Positions 17,157-26,219 are shown, numbered from the stretch's first letter. The stretch is DNA of 64,000 nt from CAYGZL01 sp964354345 (GCA_964354345.1 CAYGZL010000106.1:39176-103175); one strand, 5' to 3'. Translations and numbers: made by a program. Notes: generated by a model not told the origin, from the sequence alone.

Positions 17157-18366
17157 CTTTTTACAGGCTGCCAGTCTTTACACAGCCAGCTTAACAATGG
17201 CAGCTTGTTCATTTTTAACGAATACTAATCCCAAACCAACAAGGAGCGTAACTATGAATCAAGGAATTAAGAATAAAAAAGCACTGCTGTTCGTAGGCAC
17301 ATATACCGAAAACCTGGGGTTCGTGGATGGGCAGGCGAAAGGTATCGGTGTTTTTCAGATGAATTTGGAGACTGGTGAGCTTAGTTTCCTGCTCGAGAAT
17401 CAAGACATCCCGAATCCTTCTTTCCTGGTCATACACCCGAGTGGTCGTTACCTTTATGCAGTGCATGAAATGAGTCAGTTCCAGGGTCAACCGGGTGGTG
17501 GAGTGAGTGCATATAAAGTTGATTCAGGAAGCGGTCGTTTGACGCTATTAAACCAGCAGCTTTCTCATGGCGTGGCGCCCTGTCATGTCAGCCTGGATGT
17601 GACGAGTAATTATATTTTTGTAGCTAATTATAGCAGCGGGAATGTGGCGATGTATCCTCTTTTGGGGGATGGCAGCCTGGGTGAAGCTTGTGCGATCGTC
17701 CAGCACCACAGCTCTGGCTCTGATCCCTTCCAACGTGGCGGACCACACGCACATGCCGCTTATACCGATCCTCGCAATCATTTTGTCCTGGTGTTGGATT
17801 TAGGAATCGATCAGGTTGTCGTCTACCGGTTGGATTTAGAGCAGGGTACACTGACACCCAACGACCCTCCTTTCGTTGGAGTGAAACCAGGCGCTGGTCC
17901 GCGCCATCTGGCGTTTCACCCGAGTGGAAGATATGTATTTGTAATTAATGAACTTAACGCCTCAATGACGGTTTTTTCTTACGACTCGCTCAACGGTGTG
18001 CTTAAAGAAATCCAGACAATCGGCACTCTTCCTTCAGGATATAGTGGGAAAAATGCGTGTGCAGAAGTGGCTATTACGTCCGATGGTAGGTTCATATATG
18101 GATCTAACCGCTTTAATGACACAATTGTGATTTTTGCGGTGGACCCTGCGAGTGGACGCTTAAGTTTGGTCGATCATACGCCAACTCAGGGGAAAACCCC
18201 CAGGAGTTTCGCGATCGACCCCACGGGACGTTTCCTGTTGGTTGCGAACCAGGATAGTAACACGATCGTGCTCTTCACCATTGATCCACAAACTGGGAAG
18301 CTTACGCCTTCCGGCCAGGTAATCCCGACACCAACCCCCGTTTGCTTAACTTTTTTACAGATCTGA
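17137..18366 (+). CDS. Lactonase-family protein (7-bladed beta-propeller), possible Tat lipoprotein
   Basis: The body (about residues 50-409) is a 6-phosphogluconolactonase-type (PgL/YbhE) beta-propeller with repeated blade motifs such as HPSGRYLYAVHE, GPRHLAFHPSGRYVFVINE and PRSFAIDPTGRFLLVANQ. These enzymes hydrolyse sugar lactones, a logical step after dehydrogenases. From 17137 the protein starts with a twin-arginine signal (SRRSFLQ) and a possible lipobox (TMAAC). An alternative ATG at 17254 has a much stronger ribosome-binding site (AAGGAG) and would give a cytoplasmic form lacking the signal. I annotate the longer form because the Tat signal is unlikely to be accidental. Confidence 0.82.
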   Translation: MQLSRRSFLQAASLYTASLTMAACSFLTNTNPKPTRSVTMNQGIKNKKALLFVGTYTENLGFVDGQAKGIGVFQMNLETGELSFLLENQDIPNPSFLVIHPSGRYLYAVHEMSQFQGQPGGGVSAYKVDSGSGRLTLLNQQLSHGVAPCHVSLDVTSNYIFVANYSSGNVAMYPLLGDGSLGEACAIVQHHSSGSDPFQRGGPHAHAAYTDPRNHFVLVLDLGIDQVVVYRLDLEQGTLTPNDPPFVGVKPGAGPRHLAFHPSGRYVFVINELNASMTVFSYDSLNGVLKEIQTIGTLPSGYSGKNACAEVAITSDGRFIYGSNRFNDTIVIFAVDPASGRLSLVDHTPTQGKTPRSFAIDPTGRFLLVANQDSNTIVLFTIDPQTGKLTPSGQVIPTPTPVCLTFLQI

Positions 18367-18417
18367 CTGTCTATGATCTGATCGTATTACAGGTTGCCAG
18401 TTGATTCTATGCAGGAT

Positions 18418-19161
18418 TTATTCGAATAACAGCAGGACGGCGGAGATAAATAATAAAACCACGATGACACGTTCGAACACTGACCGGTTGATGCGTCCGG
18501 CAACCCATCGCCCTATGCCGACGCCAAGTGGGATGATCGGCATCAGGAAGAGCACCTGCAGCAAACGAGGAAAATCGAATAAGTCGGCGTAGAAATAATA
18601 GGGCACCTTGATCCAATTCAGGATCGCAAAGAATACAGCAGAAGTGGCATTGAAGGTGATCGGATCAACTTTTTGTAGGAGCAGGTAGATGCCCACCGGT
18701 GGTCCTCCAGCATGGGCCAGGGTTGAAGAAAAACCACCCACTGTTCCCGCCAACAGACCATGCCAATCGTGTCCGGTGTAAGTCAATCCTTTAAGGATTT
18801 GCTTTTCGAAGACTTTATAGAGTGTAAAGATCAGGATGATAATCGCCAAACTAATGCGTAGCTCGCGCGTCGGGGTGTGGGTGATAAAGAAGGTGCCAAC
18901 CGTAACGCCCACCAACGCCCCCGGGAGCAGCAGCAAAACCAGCCGGCTTTTCCAACGCCGCCAGTAGGAGGCAACCGCGAATAAATCAGCGAACATCAAC
19001 AGAGGCAAGAGTAAACCGACAACCTGGTCCGGTGGCATCACCAGTGCCATCAACGGTGTAGCCAGTGTACCGATCAAACCACCCAGACCGCCTTTTGCCA
19101 GGCCAATTAATAAGCCTACAAAGGCAGTCATCAATAGAAATATAGTTTGTTGATCAAGCAT
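18418..19161 (-). CDS. TauE/SafE-family anion permease
   Basis: This 247-residue polytopic membrane protein has about eight hydrophobic segments and the family motif GLAKGGLGGLIGTLATPLM near the N-terminus (about residues 20-38). A second half-repeat begins near GTVGGFSSTLAHAGGPP (about 138-154). TauE/SafE proteins export or import sulfite, sulfoacetate and related anions. A desulfating role for the window's sulfatase-like genes would fit a sulfite or sulfonate transporter here, but the link is inferred. It is divergent from the small gene at 19231. Confidence 0.85.
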   Translation of the reverse strand: MLDQQTIFLLMTAFVGLLIGLAKGGLGGLIGTLATPLMALVMPPDQVVGLLLPLLMFADLFAVASYWRRWKSRLVLLLLPGALVGVTVGTFFITHTPTRELRISLAIIILIFTLYKVFEKQILKGLTYTGHDWHGLLAGTVGGFSSTLAHAGGPPVGIYLLLQKVDPITFNATSAVFFAILNWIKVPYYFYADLFDFPRLLQVLFLMPIIPLGVGIGRWVAGRINRSVFERVIVVLLFISAVLLLFE

Positions 19162-19171
19162 AGAACCTGAT

Positions 19172-19227
19172 TTTACCTAACAATCAGCCAATTAACCAGT
19201 GCAGTTATCGATTAAGGGTAGGTAAAA
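19172..19227. promoter_or_regulatory. Inverted TTTACCTA/TAGGTAAA pair in the divergent region
   Basis: TTTTACCTA at 19171-19179 and its reverse complement TAGGTAAAA at 19219-19227 flank the gap between the TauE-like gene and the small ORF. The longer word TTTACCTAAC also occurs in two other intergenic regions (31998-32008 on the minus strand and 57511-57520). The right copy touches the start codon of the small ORF, so it may also act as a weak ribosome-binding site. A shared operator is possible. Confidence 0.4.
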
Positions 19228-19230
19228 GAT

Positions 19231-19497
19231 ATGCAAATACAAGCGAATTTAAACCTGCATTGGTACGCGCCGGATAGTTGGGTGATCGCTCCGGCTCGAG
19301 ATGGATTTCTCTTCTCACTACCCCCTCACCTGGGTGCACAGCTTTTCGTTGAGGCTGTCTTCCAGGTTGAAATACCCGATGTTGTCACGCCGCTTAACCG
19401 GGTAGTGATCGAAATTACTCTGGATGGAAGACCAACCGTGATGCTCGTTCCGGTTATGCTCTTGAATGGCAATTTCTTACCCAATCCAAGGAGTTAA
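19231..19497 (+). CDS. Small hypothetical protein (88 aa)
   Basis: I do not recognise a family. The 88-residue product is hydrophobic and strand-rich, begins with LNLHWYAPDSWV and lacks Cys. It ends one base before the fucosidase start codon, so the two genes are probably translated from one mRNA. The ribosome-binding region is weak (TAGGTAAAAGAT). The small ORF at 32022 shares the words AACCTGCAYTGGTACG and NLHWY near its start and a similar TAGGTAAA upstream, suggesting a common origin. It could be a sugar-binding or regulatory miniprotein; no function is claimed. Confidence 0.55.
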   Translation: MQIQANLNLHWYAPDSWVIAPARDGFLFSLPPHLGAQLFVEAVFQVEIPDVVTPLNRVVIEITLDGRPTVMLVPVMLLNGNFLPNPRS

Positions 19498-19498
19498 T

Positions 19499-20785
19499 AT
19501 GTTACAGCCGAAGTCAACGATTGGCGATACTACATGGTTTGTTCACGATCGTTTTGGGATGTTCATCCATTGGGGATTGTATTCCCTCCCCTCCCGTCAC
19601 GAATGGGTGCAATCGCAAGAGCGCATCCATCCGGATGTGTATTATGAAAAATATTTTAAGCATTTCAATCCCACCTTCTATGATCCATGCTTATGGGCGC
19701 GAACCGCACGCGAAGCTGGGATGAAATATGTGGTGATTACGTCGAAACACCACGAAGGATTTTGCCTGTGGGACTCAGCCTTCACAGATTACAAGGTCAC
19801 CAATACCCCCTATGGGAAAGATCTGTTAGCGCCGTTCGTGGAGGCTTTTCGTGCCGAAGGATTACGAGTAGGTTTCTATTATTCACTTCTGGATTGGCAT
19901 CATCCCGCCTTCCCGATTGACATGTTCCATCCCCTGCGGGATAATCCCGCAGCAGCCACGTTGAATGAGAGCCGGGATGTGAAGGTCTACGCTGAATATA
20001 TGCGTAACCAGATCACAGAACTGCTGACGCGTTTCAGTCCGGATATCCTGTGGTGTGATTTCTCTTATCCCAACACTTCTTATAAAGGTTTTCCCGGAAA
20101 AGGCAGACATGAATGGGAAAGCGAGCGATTATTTGAGATCATCCGTGATCTTAGCCCCAGGATTATCTTGAACAATCGCCTCGATTTACCCGCCGAATTG
20201 GCTGATATCTATACCCCAGAGCAGGTTCAACCTTTGGAATGGGTTAAAGTCAATGGCGAACCGGTGGTCTGGGAAGCCTGCCATACGTTTAGCGGTTCGT
20301 GGGGGTATCATCGCGATGAGACGACCTGGAAAAGTCCCGAACAGCTCATCCAGCTGCTCATCAACTCCATTTCATTAGGTGGCAATCTACTGATGAATGT
20401 TGGACCAACTTCCTTAGGCACCTTTGATCCCCGGGCGGTAAAGGCATTAAGTGTTTATCGGGATTGGATGGCTTTGCATAGTGCATCCATTTATGGCTGT
20501 ACACAAAGCGATTACCCTGCCCCGCAGGATTGCCGCATGACTCAAAAAGGAAATAAACTCTATCTGCACATTTACGCCTGGCCATTTCGATTTCTACGCC
20601 TGGAGGGATTAGCGGGAAAAGTAGAGTTCGCTCGTTTCCTGCATGATGGTAGCGAGGTAGCCATGCAGGTGCCTGAATGGGAAGCCGGACAGCTTAAGCC
20701 TACCGGCGAGGCGTTATTCCTCACCTTGCCAGTTATACGGCCTGAAGTGGTCGTTCCCGTTGTTGAGTTGACGCTTCTAGCATGA
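19499..20785 (+). CDS. Alpha-L-fucosidase, glycoside hydrolase family 29
   Basis: This enzyme hydrolyses terminal alpha-L-fucose from glycans with retention of configuration. It shows the GH29 landmarks RFGMFIHWGLYSLPSRHEW (about residues 18-36), YVVITSKHHEGFCLWDS (about 78-94), and DILWCDFSYP (about 181-190), whose Asp after Cys is the expected nucleophile. NVGPTSLGTFDP marks the end of the barrel. There is no signal peptide, so it acts in the cytoplasm on imported oligosaccharides. Length (428 aa) equals the catalytic domain plus a short C-terminal beta-sandwich. The start at 19499 is chosen because AAGGAG lies 5 bases upstream; an earlier in-frame ATG at 19466 lies inside the preceding gene. 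Confidence 0.93.
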   Translation: MLQPKSTIGDTTWFVHDRFGMFIHWGLYSLPSRHEWVQSQERIHPDVYYEKYFKHFNPTFYDPCLWARTAREAGMKYVVITSKHHEGFCLWDSAFTDYKVTNTPYGKDLLAPFVEAFRAEGLRVGFYYSLLDWHHPAFPIDMFHPLRDNPAAATLNESRDVKVYAEYMRNQITELLTRFSPDILWCDFSYPNTSYKGFPGKGRHEWESERLFEIIRDLSPRIILNNRLDLPAELADIYTPEQVQPLEWVKVNGEPVVWEACHTFSGSWGYHRDETTWKSPEQLIQLLINSISLGGNLLMNVGPTSLGTFDPRAVKALSVYRDWMALHSASIYGCTQSDYPAPQDCRMTQKGNKLYLHIYAWPFRFLRLEGLAGKVEFARFLHDGSEVAMQVPEWEAGQLKPTGEALFLTLPVIRPEVVVPVVELTLLA

Positions 20786-20798
20786 GTCACGGTCATAA

Positions 20799-20978
20799 AA
20801 GTTATGCCAACTCATTGGTACAGAAAACCCGTTCTATCTGGAATCCCCCCGCCTTGAAGCCCACTACCAGCCATGGATTGACCTGGCGCGCCATGGCGTC
20901 GGCGTCCATTGCAGAGAAGGTGACGCGTTTTCCTTATTTCAGAGCCTGTCCGGCAAATCAGACGATTGCATCTTATAA
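20799..20978 (+). pseudogene. Remnant of a cellulase-like glycoside hydrolase
   Basis: Just after the fucosidase, a frame without a start codon reads NPFYLESPRLEAHYQPW followed by IDLARHGVGVHC before a stop at 20976. This closely resembles the end region of cellulase-like (GH5-related) proteins, where RLEAHYQPWIDL precedes a GVGVHCGE motif. Here the Gly and Glu after Cys are replaced by Arg-Glu, and the sequence then loses similarity. I read it as a short fragment left after deletion of most of the gene. No ribosome-binding site precedes it. Confidence 0.55.
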
Positions 20979-21054
20979 TTGGGAATTGATGGAAAAGTCC
21001 ATCTGGTGAATAGTATCAATTGATAACATAACCGATCTTACAGGAGGATTGGGA

Positions 21055-21708
21055 ATGAATAAGCAAGAAGTTTTACAAAAAATCAAGGAGCTGGGCCTGG
21101 TGGCTGTCATTCGGGGACCATCGGTGGAACTAACTATGGCAATGGTGGAAGCCTTGATCGCAGGCGGTGTTACCGGCATCGAGATCACCTATAGCACACC
21201 GAATGCCGAAGGTGTGGTGACTGCTTTGGCGAAAAACTTTGGCGGCCGGATTGTTCTGGGGATGGGCACGCTGACCGAACCGAGGCAGGCACAATCAGCT
21301 AAAGATGCAGGAGCGACCTACCTGGTCAGCCCCGTCGCAGAACCAACTTTGGTGCAGGCCATGGTGGATTCTGGTCTGGTCGTAATGGCCGGCGCCTTCT
21401 CACCCACCGAGGTTCTCCAGGTGTATCGGATGGGTTCTGATGTAGTGAAAATTTTTCCGGGTTCACTGGCTGGTCCGGGGTATGTCAAGGCATTGCGGGG
21501 TCCCTTCCCGTATATCCCGTTTATGCCGACTGGTGGCGTCAGTGCTCAGAATGTTGGCGAGTGGTTCGCAGCCGGAGTTGTTGCGGTGGGCGCGGGCAGC
21601 GAGTTGTGCCCACCGAGCCTGGCTAAGGAAGGTAAGTTTGATGAGATCAGCCATCGCGCCCAGGATTTCGTCCAGGCAGTCAATAAGGCTCGGGTCTCGA
21701 CCAAATGA
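21055..21708 (+). CDS. KDPG/KDPGal-type aldolase (Eda family)
   Basis: This 217-residue TIM-barrel class I aldolase cleaves 2-keto-3-deoxy-6-phosphogluconate or a similar acid to pyruvate and an aldehyde phosphate. It shows LVAVIRGPS (about residues 15-23, with the phosphate/substrate Arg), the Glu in GIEITYSTP (about 44-52), GMGTLTEPRQA and the Schiff-base Lys in VVKIFPGS, followed by FMPTGGVS. A strong AGGAGG lies 7 bases before the ATG at 21055; the in-frame TTG at 21049 is not needed. With the KDG kinase at 26216 it would complete a modified Entner-Doudoroff route. Confidence 0.9.
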   Translation: MNKQEVLQKIKELGLVAVIRGPSVELTMAMVEALIAGGVTGIEITYSTPNAEGVVTALAKNFGGRIVLGMGTLTEPRQAQSAKDAGATYLVSPVAEPTLVQAMVDSGLVVMAGAFSPTEVLQVYRMGSDVVKIFPGSLAGPGYVKALRGPFPYIPFMPTGGVSAQNVGEWFAAGVVAVGAGSELCPPSLAKEGKFDEISHRAQDFVQAVNKARVSTK

Positions 21709-21719
21709 GAGGTTACGCC

Positions 21720-22997
21720 ATGCAAACCGACTTCAGTGGTAAAGAACATCCTACGCGCCAGCTAATCGAGCAAACGATTGAGCGCGGGAATGGCATCTTC
21801 CGGCTGGCTCCGGCCTGGATTGCGCGCACCTTCATGTCGACTGGCTGGCGTCTGGGATTGCCGGAAGCCGATTATGATCAGGGTTCGCGGGGTGAGATTT
21901 GTGAACGCTGGCTAGGAGCGACCAACACGGCAGATAATCCGGGTGGGCCGACAGATGAAGGCTTAAGTTATGTAGTCGTGGATGGGCAGAAGTTATTTAC
22001 ACTCAAGGATGCTGTCCAGTCTGCTGGGCCGGCGATCATGGGTGAGACTTATGCACGCACGCATAATCGCCTGGGTTACCTGGCTAAGATATTTGATTTC
22101 GGTGACCGTCTACCCTATCACTTCCATTTGATGAAGGAAGATGCAGCCCGTGTAGGACGCAACCCGAAAGAAGAGGCCTATTACTTCCCAGCTGGGGTGG
22201 ATATGGGCGCACACCCGGAGACTTTCTTCGGCGTCCACCCTTACATAGTCGAGCAGCAGAAGTATGCTGTCCTCCTGCCTCACCTGATTGAATGGAAGGA
22301 TGACCGCATTTTACAACACGCTCGCGCTTACTTGCTCTTGCCTGGTGAGGGTTTCCATCTTCCTTCTGGCGTGCCCCATGCGCCAGGAAGCGCCCTGACG
22401 ATCGAGTTGCAAGAGGATTCAGATGTCGCGGCTTTCATGCAAGCTTATGTGGGCAAGCGCCTGATCCGCCGGGAGCTGCTTTATAAAGATATCCTCGCAG
22501 AGGATTGGGTGAAATATGGCGAGCGCCTGATCTTGAAGATGATTAACTGGCAGATTAGCGGAGATCCCTATTTCTATGAGAACCGCCACCTGGCGCCTTT
22601 GCCTATCCCTGAATCAGCCCAATCGGGGGGAGAGGAATATTGGATCTATTACAATTCCACCCGTTTCAGCGGTAAGAAGCTGGTTGTTAAGCCGGGACAG
22701 CAATTCACCAGCCTGGACAAGGGTGCGTACAACATATTAGTCTGGAAAGGGTGCGGGAGGTATGACGGGCATGCGGTTGAGGCGGGCAACTTCAACCTGG
22801 AGCACTGTTTTGACGAGCTGTTCGTCATTTACGCCCGGGCAACTACCCCGCTTCTTGTCGAAAATACTGGTACAGAAGACCTGGAAATCTTCAAGTTCTT
22901 TGGACCGGATGTGAACCTCGACATCCCAATGCTCTCGCTGTATCCGGCGCCGGAAACAGCACCGTACTCAACACGACACCCCCAGAGGGAAGAATGA
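21720..22997 (+). CDS. Class I mannose-6-phosphate isomerase-like cupin
   Basis: This 425-residue protein resembles proteins annotated as homologues of class I mannose-6-phosphate isomerase. Metal-binding cupin residues are visible in PYHFHLMKED (about residues 122-131), FHLPSGVPHAPGS (about 218-230) and, in a second cupin, LEHCFDELFVIYA. It is probably a sugar or sugar-phosphate isomerase. ATG at 21720 is chosen because AGAGG precedes it by 7 bases; an in-frame ATG at 21705 overlaps the aldolase stop. Its end overlaps the epimerase start by 4 bases, so the two are coupled. Confidence 0.75.
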   Translation: MQTDFSGKEHPTRQLIEQTIERGNGIFRLAPAWIARTFMSTGWRLGLPEADYDQGSRGEICERWLGATNTADNPGGPTDEGLSYVVVDGQKLFTLKDAVQSAGPAIMGETYARTHNRLGYLAKIFDFGDRLPYHFHLMKEDAARVGRNPKEEAYYFPAGVDMGAHPETFFGVHPYIVEQQKYAVLLPHLIEWKDDRILQHARAYLLLPGEGFHLPSGVPHAPGSALTIELQEDSDVAAFMQAYVGKRLIRRELLYKDILAEDWVKYGERLILKMINWQISGDPYFYENRHLAPLPIPESAQSGGEEYWIYYNSTRFSGKKLVVKPGQQFTSLDKGAYNILVWKGCGRYDGHAVEAGNFNLEHCFDELFVIYARATTPLLVENTGTEDLEIFKFFGPDVNLDIPMLSLYPAPETAPYSTRHPQREE

Positions 22998-24226
22998 AGG
23001 TAACCTGGAATTACCCCGCAGGTGGCTCGGACTTCCGGCAGGATGTCCAGCGTGAGGTCCTTGAAAATATCCTGCCCTTTTGGATACGCGCCGTTGATCA
23101 TGAGAATGGCGGTTTTTACGGCGAGGTATCAGCGGAAGGGATACCTCAACCGCTGGCAGCCAAAGGAGGCGTTCTGGGTAGCCGGATCGTGTGGACCTTC
23201 GCCGCGGCATATTTAACCTTCGGCAAGCCGGAACATCTGCAAATAGCTCTGCATGCCTACCGCTTTCTGATCGAACACCTGTGGGATCCTGAATATGGTG
23301 GCATCTACTGGTTGGTTACTGCCCAGGGTCAGCCATTGGATGACAAGAAGCATGTGTATGCTCAATCTTTTGCCATATATGGCCTGGCGGAGTATTACCG
23401 GGCGACTCACGCCAAAGAAGCCTTAGATCTGGCGATCCGGCTCTTTGAAACACTTGAGGTTCACGCTCACGACGATTTACATGGTGGGTATATGGAGACG
23501 TTTTCCCGCGCCTGGGAGCTGGCGCAGGATTTCCGGCTGGCGGAAGGTGAAGCCAACGAAGCCAAATCCATGAATACCCACCTGCATCTGCTCGAGGCGT
23601 ATACTGCCCTGGCAAGGGTGTGGGATGATTCCCGTTTGAGGCTGCGTTTGAATGAGTTGTTAGAGGTATTTCTGGATCATATCATTGACTCACACTCCCA
23701 TCACTTCATCTTGTTCTTCGATGAGCTCTGGAATCCCCGTTCCGAAATAATCTCCTTCGGTCACGATATCGAGGGCAGCTGGTTGCTGGTCGAAGCAGCA
23801 GAGGTTGTTGGCGATCCAGTGCTCCTGACGCGGGTAAAAAAGACCGCGTTACTGATGGTCGAGGCGGTTTATTCACAAGGTTTGGATGACGATGGGGCGA
23901 TTTTATACGAAGCTGTCCCCCAAGGAACAGAACTTTTATTTAATAATGATCAGAAAGACTGGTGGCCGCAAGCCGAAGCTGTGGTCGGTTTTCTGAATGC
24001 CTGTGAATTGGTCGGCGTCGACACCCTCAAAGAGAAATACTGGCAAGCATCGCAAAATGCCTGGCGGTTCATTCAGGAGTACCTGGTTGATCGCCAGCAT
24101 GGCGAGTGGCTCTGGGGAGTTACTCGCCAGAGAGAGCCGATCCGCCGCGCGTTGGTGGATTTTTGGAAGTGTCCATATCACAATAGCCGGGCTTGTTTCG
24201 AAGTGTACCGGAGATTGAAAAGGTAA
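22994..24226 (+). CDS. AGE-family sugar 2-epimerase (cellobiose/mannobiose epimerase-like)
   Basis: This 410-residue (alpha/alpha)6-barrel protein belongs to the N-acylglucosamine 2-epimerase superfamily. It shows the landmarks ENGGFYGEV (about residues 36-44), KHVYAQSFAIYGLAEYY (about 119-135), ANEAKSMNTHLHLLEAY (about 185-201) and SFGHDIEGSWLLVEAAE (about 254-270), the last with the catalytic-type His. Length and motifs fit cellobiose 2-epimerase-like enzymes that act on reducing-end sugars. It overlaps the upstream cupin isomerase by 4 bases, so the two probably act on consecutive or related sugars. Confidence 0.87.
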   Translation: MKVTWNYPAGGSDFRQDVQREVLENILPFWIRAVDHENGGFYGEVSAEGIPQPLAAKGGVLGSRIVWTFAAAYLTFGKPEHLQIALHAYRFLIEHLWDPEYGGIYWLVTAQGQPLDDKKHVYAQSFAIYGLAEYYRATHAKEALDLAIRLFETLEVHAHDDLHGGYMETFSRAWELAQDFRLAEGEANEAKSMNTHLHLLEAYTALARVWDDSRLRLRLNELLEVFLDHIIDSHSHHFILFFDELWNPRSEIISFGHDIEGSWLLVEAAEVVGDPVLLTRVKKTALLMVEAVYSQGLDDDGAILYEAVPQGTELLFNNDQKDWWPQAEAVVGFLNACELVGVDTLKEKYWQASQNAWRFIQEYLVDRQHGEWLWGVTRQREPIRRALVDFWKCPYHNSRACFEVYRRLKR

Positions 24227-24230
24227 CAAA

Positions 24231-25052
24231 ATGCTGGGGAAGTCACTCCGCGAAGCGCTACATGCCGGGGATAGGGTGTATGGGACGCTGATCGTCTCGC
24301 CCTCCCCACGTTGGCCGGGGGCAGTGAACGCCCTGGATCTGGATTTTGTTTTCATTGATACAGAGCATGTCCCTTTGGATCGCTTTGAGTTGGCCTGGAT
24401 GTGCCAGAGTTATTCAAGATTGGGGTTGGCGCCGGTGGTGCGTATTCCCAATCATGATCCCGACTGGGCGTGTATGGCCCTCGACGCCGGCGCTCAGGGG
24501 ATCATCGCTCCCTATATCGAAACTCCGGAGCAGGTACGCGCCCTGGTCGGCGCGACCAGGTATCGACCTTTGAAAGGCAACCGGGTGCAGAAAATCCTGG
24601 GAGAGATAGATTCCCCTGAACCGATGTTGGCTGAATATATATCAAGCTACAACACAGATAATGTCTTGATTGTCAACATCGAAAGTGTACCGGCGCTGCA
24701 GGCGCTGGATAATATCCTGGAAGTACCCGGATTGGATGCAGTGCTGGTTGGACCGCATGATTTATCCGCCAGCCTGGGCATTCCAGGACAGTATACCCAT
24801 CCCCGCTTTATCCAGGCGGTGGACACTATCATTCAAAAGGCACGTTCCCGTGGAATTGGGGCAGGGATCCACGCCACGTTTGCCGGAGCGATCGAACAAG
24901 AAATTCGCTGGGCGGGGATAGGCGCAAACCTGATCATCCATCTGGCGGATATCATCGCTTTTCGCCACACGATGCAGCGCGATATCGAAACAATCCGGAC
25001 AGCGCTGGGTGATCCTGTCCGACCCCGTCAGACGGGTGCGATTGAGATTTAA
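24231..25052 (+). CDS. HpcH/HpaI-type class II aldolase (2-keto-3-deoxy acid aldolase)
   Basis: This 273-residue TIM-barrel metal-dependent aldolase has the family residues DFVFIDTEHVPLD (about residues 38-50), the metal Glu in VNIESVPAL (about 147-155) and the metal Asp in VGPHDLSASLG (about 173-183). Relatives cleave 2-keto-3-deoxy-L-rhamnonate (RhmA) or homoprotocatechuate intermediates to pyruvate and an aldehyde. In a block with fucose and rhamnose genes, a deoxy-hexonate aldolase is the best guess. The start lies 4 bases after the epimerase stop. Confidence 0.85.
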   Translation: MLGKSLREALHAGDRVYGTLIVSPSPRWPGAVNALDLDFVFIDTEHVPLDRFELAWMCQSYSRLGLAPVVRIPNHDPDWACMALDAGAQGIIAPYIETPEQVRALVGATRYRPLKGNRVQKILGEIDSPEPMLAEYISSYNTDNVLIVNIESVPALQALDNILEVPGLDAVLVGPHDLSASLGIPGQYTHPRFIQAVDTIIQKARSRGIGAGIHATFAGAIEQEIRWAGIGANLIIHLADIIAFRHTMQRDIETIRTALGDPVRPRQTGAIEI

Positions 25053-25055
25053 CCG

Positions 25056-26219
25056 ATGAAATATTATCAACACCTGGGGATTTATAGCGATTGGGTGGAA
25101 GCGGCGCTGCGACAGCAACCGCTTTATCCGTGGGCTGAGCCGGGAGTTGAAACCCGCCAGCGCTTCAAGGAAACCCTTGGTTTTTACCATGGGCCTGAAG
25201 TCCCGCGCAATGTTACCCGAGAACAGTATTGGGAGAAGGATGGCGTAGCTGGCGAGGAAGTGTCCTGGTGGGTGGGTTTCGGACCGCGCACCCATGCTTA
25301 CGTGCTGAAACCGGTTGGAGTGGCAGGTGCTCTACCGGGGATCCTGGCGTTGCACGATCACGGCGGGTTTAAGTTTTATGGCAAGGAGAAAATTGCTGAT
25401 GGACCCGTAGACCCACTGCCGGTATTGGTCGAATATCGCCGTAACAATTACGGCGGTCGTGCTTATTGCAATGCCCTGGCGCAAGAAGGTTTTGTCGTGG
25501 TTGTCCACGATACCTTCCTGTGGGGTAGCCGTCGTTTCCCTATCTCGGATATGCCTCAGGGCATCCAGGACCTGGTTAAAATCGAGATGCAGGCCTGGCA
25601 ATCCGATGGCGTCACGCCTTATGAGATCGCTGAATACCACCAGGCAGCCATGCATCATGAGCATTTGGTAGAGAAATACGCAAATCTGCTTGGTACAACC
25701 ATGGCAGGGGTGGTCTGTTACGAAGATCGGATCGCTTTGAATTACCTGCTTACCCGACCGGATATACTTGCAGATCGGATCGCCTGCATGGGATTATCAG
25801 GCGGTGGAAACCGCGCGGCCATGCTGCTGGCGACCCACGACGGGATTCAAGCAGCAGTGATTGTTGGCCTGATGTGCACCTATCCAGGTTTGCTGGATCA
25901 TAACGTGCAGAGCCATACCTGGATGTTATTCCCACACGGCTGGGCGTGTTATGGCGATTGGCCGGATGTGGCGGCATCTCGGGCGCCATTGCCGTTACTG
26001 GTGCAGTACGACATGGAAGATGATTTGTTCCCGTTAGAAGGGATGCGCGCAGCCCATGAACGCGTGCAAACCCATTACCGCAAGGTTGGAAATCCAGATG
26101 CATATACCGGGCAGTTCTATCCTGGTCCACATAAATTCGACCTGGAAATGCAGCGTGCCGCGTTTGATTGGTTAGGAAAAACGATTCAAACCGGGGTGAA
26201 GAAGGAGTTTTTGAAATGA
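25056..26219 (+). CDS. Alpha/beta hydrolase (dienelactone hydrolase/acetyl-esterase-like)
   Basis: This 387-residue hydrolase has the oxyanion segment LALHDHGGF (about residues 96-104), the nucleophile elbow MGLSGGGNRA (Ser about 251), a likely acid residue in YDMEDDLFP (about 324-332) and His in YPGPHKFD (about 361-368). The long N-terminal part before the fold is typical of large dienelactone-hydrolase-like or CE7/CE15-like esterases in glycan clusters. It could remove ester groups from sugars. It has no signal peptide. It begins 3 bases after the aldolase and overlaps the kinase start by 4 bases. Confidence 0.78.
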   Translation: MKYYQHLGIYSDWVEAALRQQPLYPWAEPGVETRQRFKETLGFYHGPEVPRNVTREQYWEKDGVAGEEVSWWVGFGPRTHAYVLKPVGVAGALPGILALHDHGGFKFYGKEKIADGPVDPLPVLVEYRRNNYGGRAYCNALAQEGFVVVVHDTFLWGSRRFPISDMPQGIQDLVKIEMQAWQSDGVTPYEIAEYHQAAMHHEHLVEKYANLLGTTMAGVVCYEDRIALNYLLTRPDILADRIACMGLSGGGNRAAMLLATHDGIQAAVIVGLMCTYPGLLDHNVQSHTWMLFPHGWACYGDWPDVAASRAPLPLLVQYDMEDDLFPLEGMRAAHERVQTHYRKVGNPDAYTGQFYPGPHKFDLEMQRAAFDWLGKTIQTGVKKEFLK

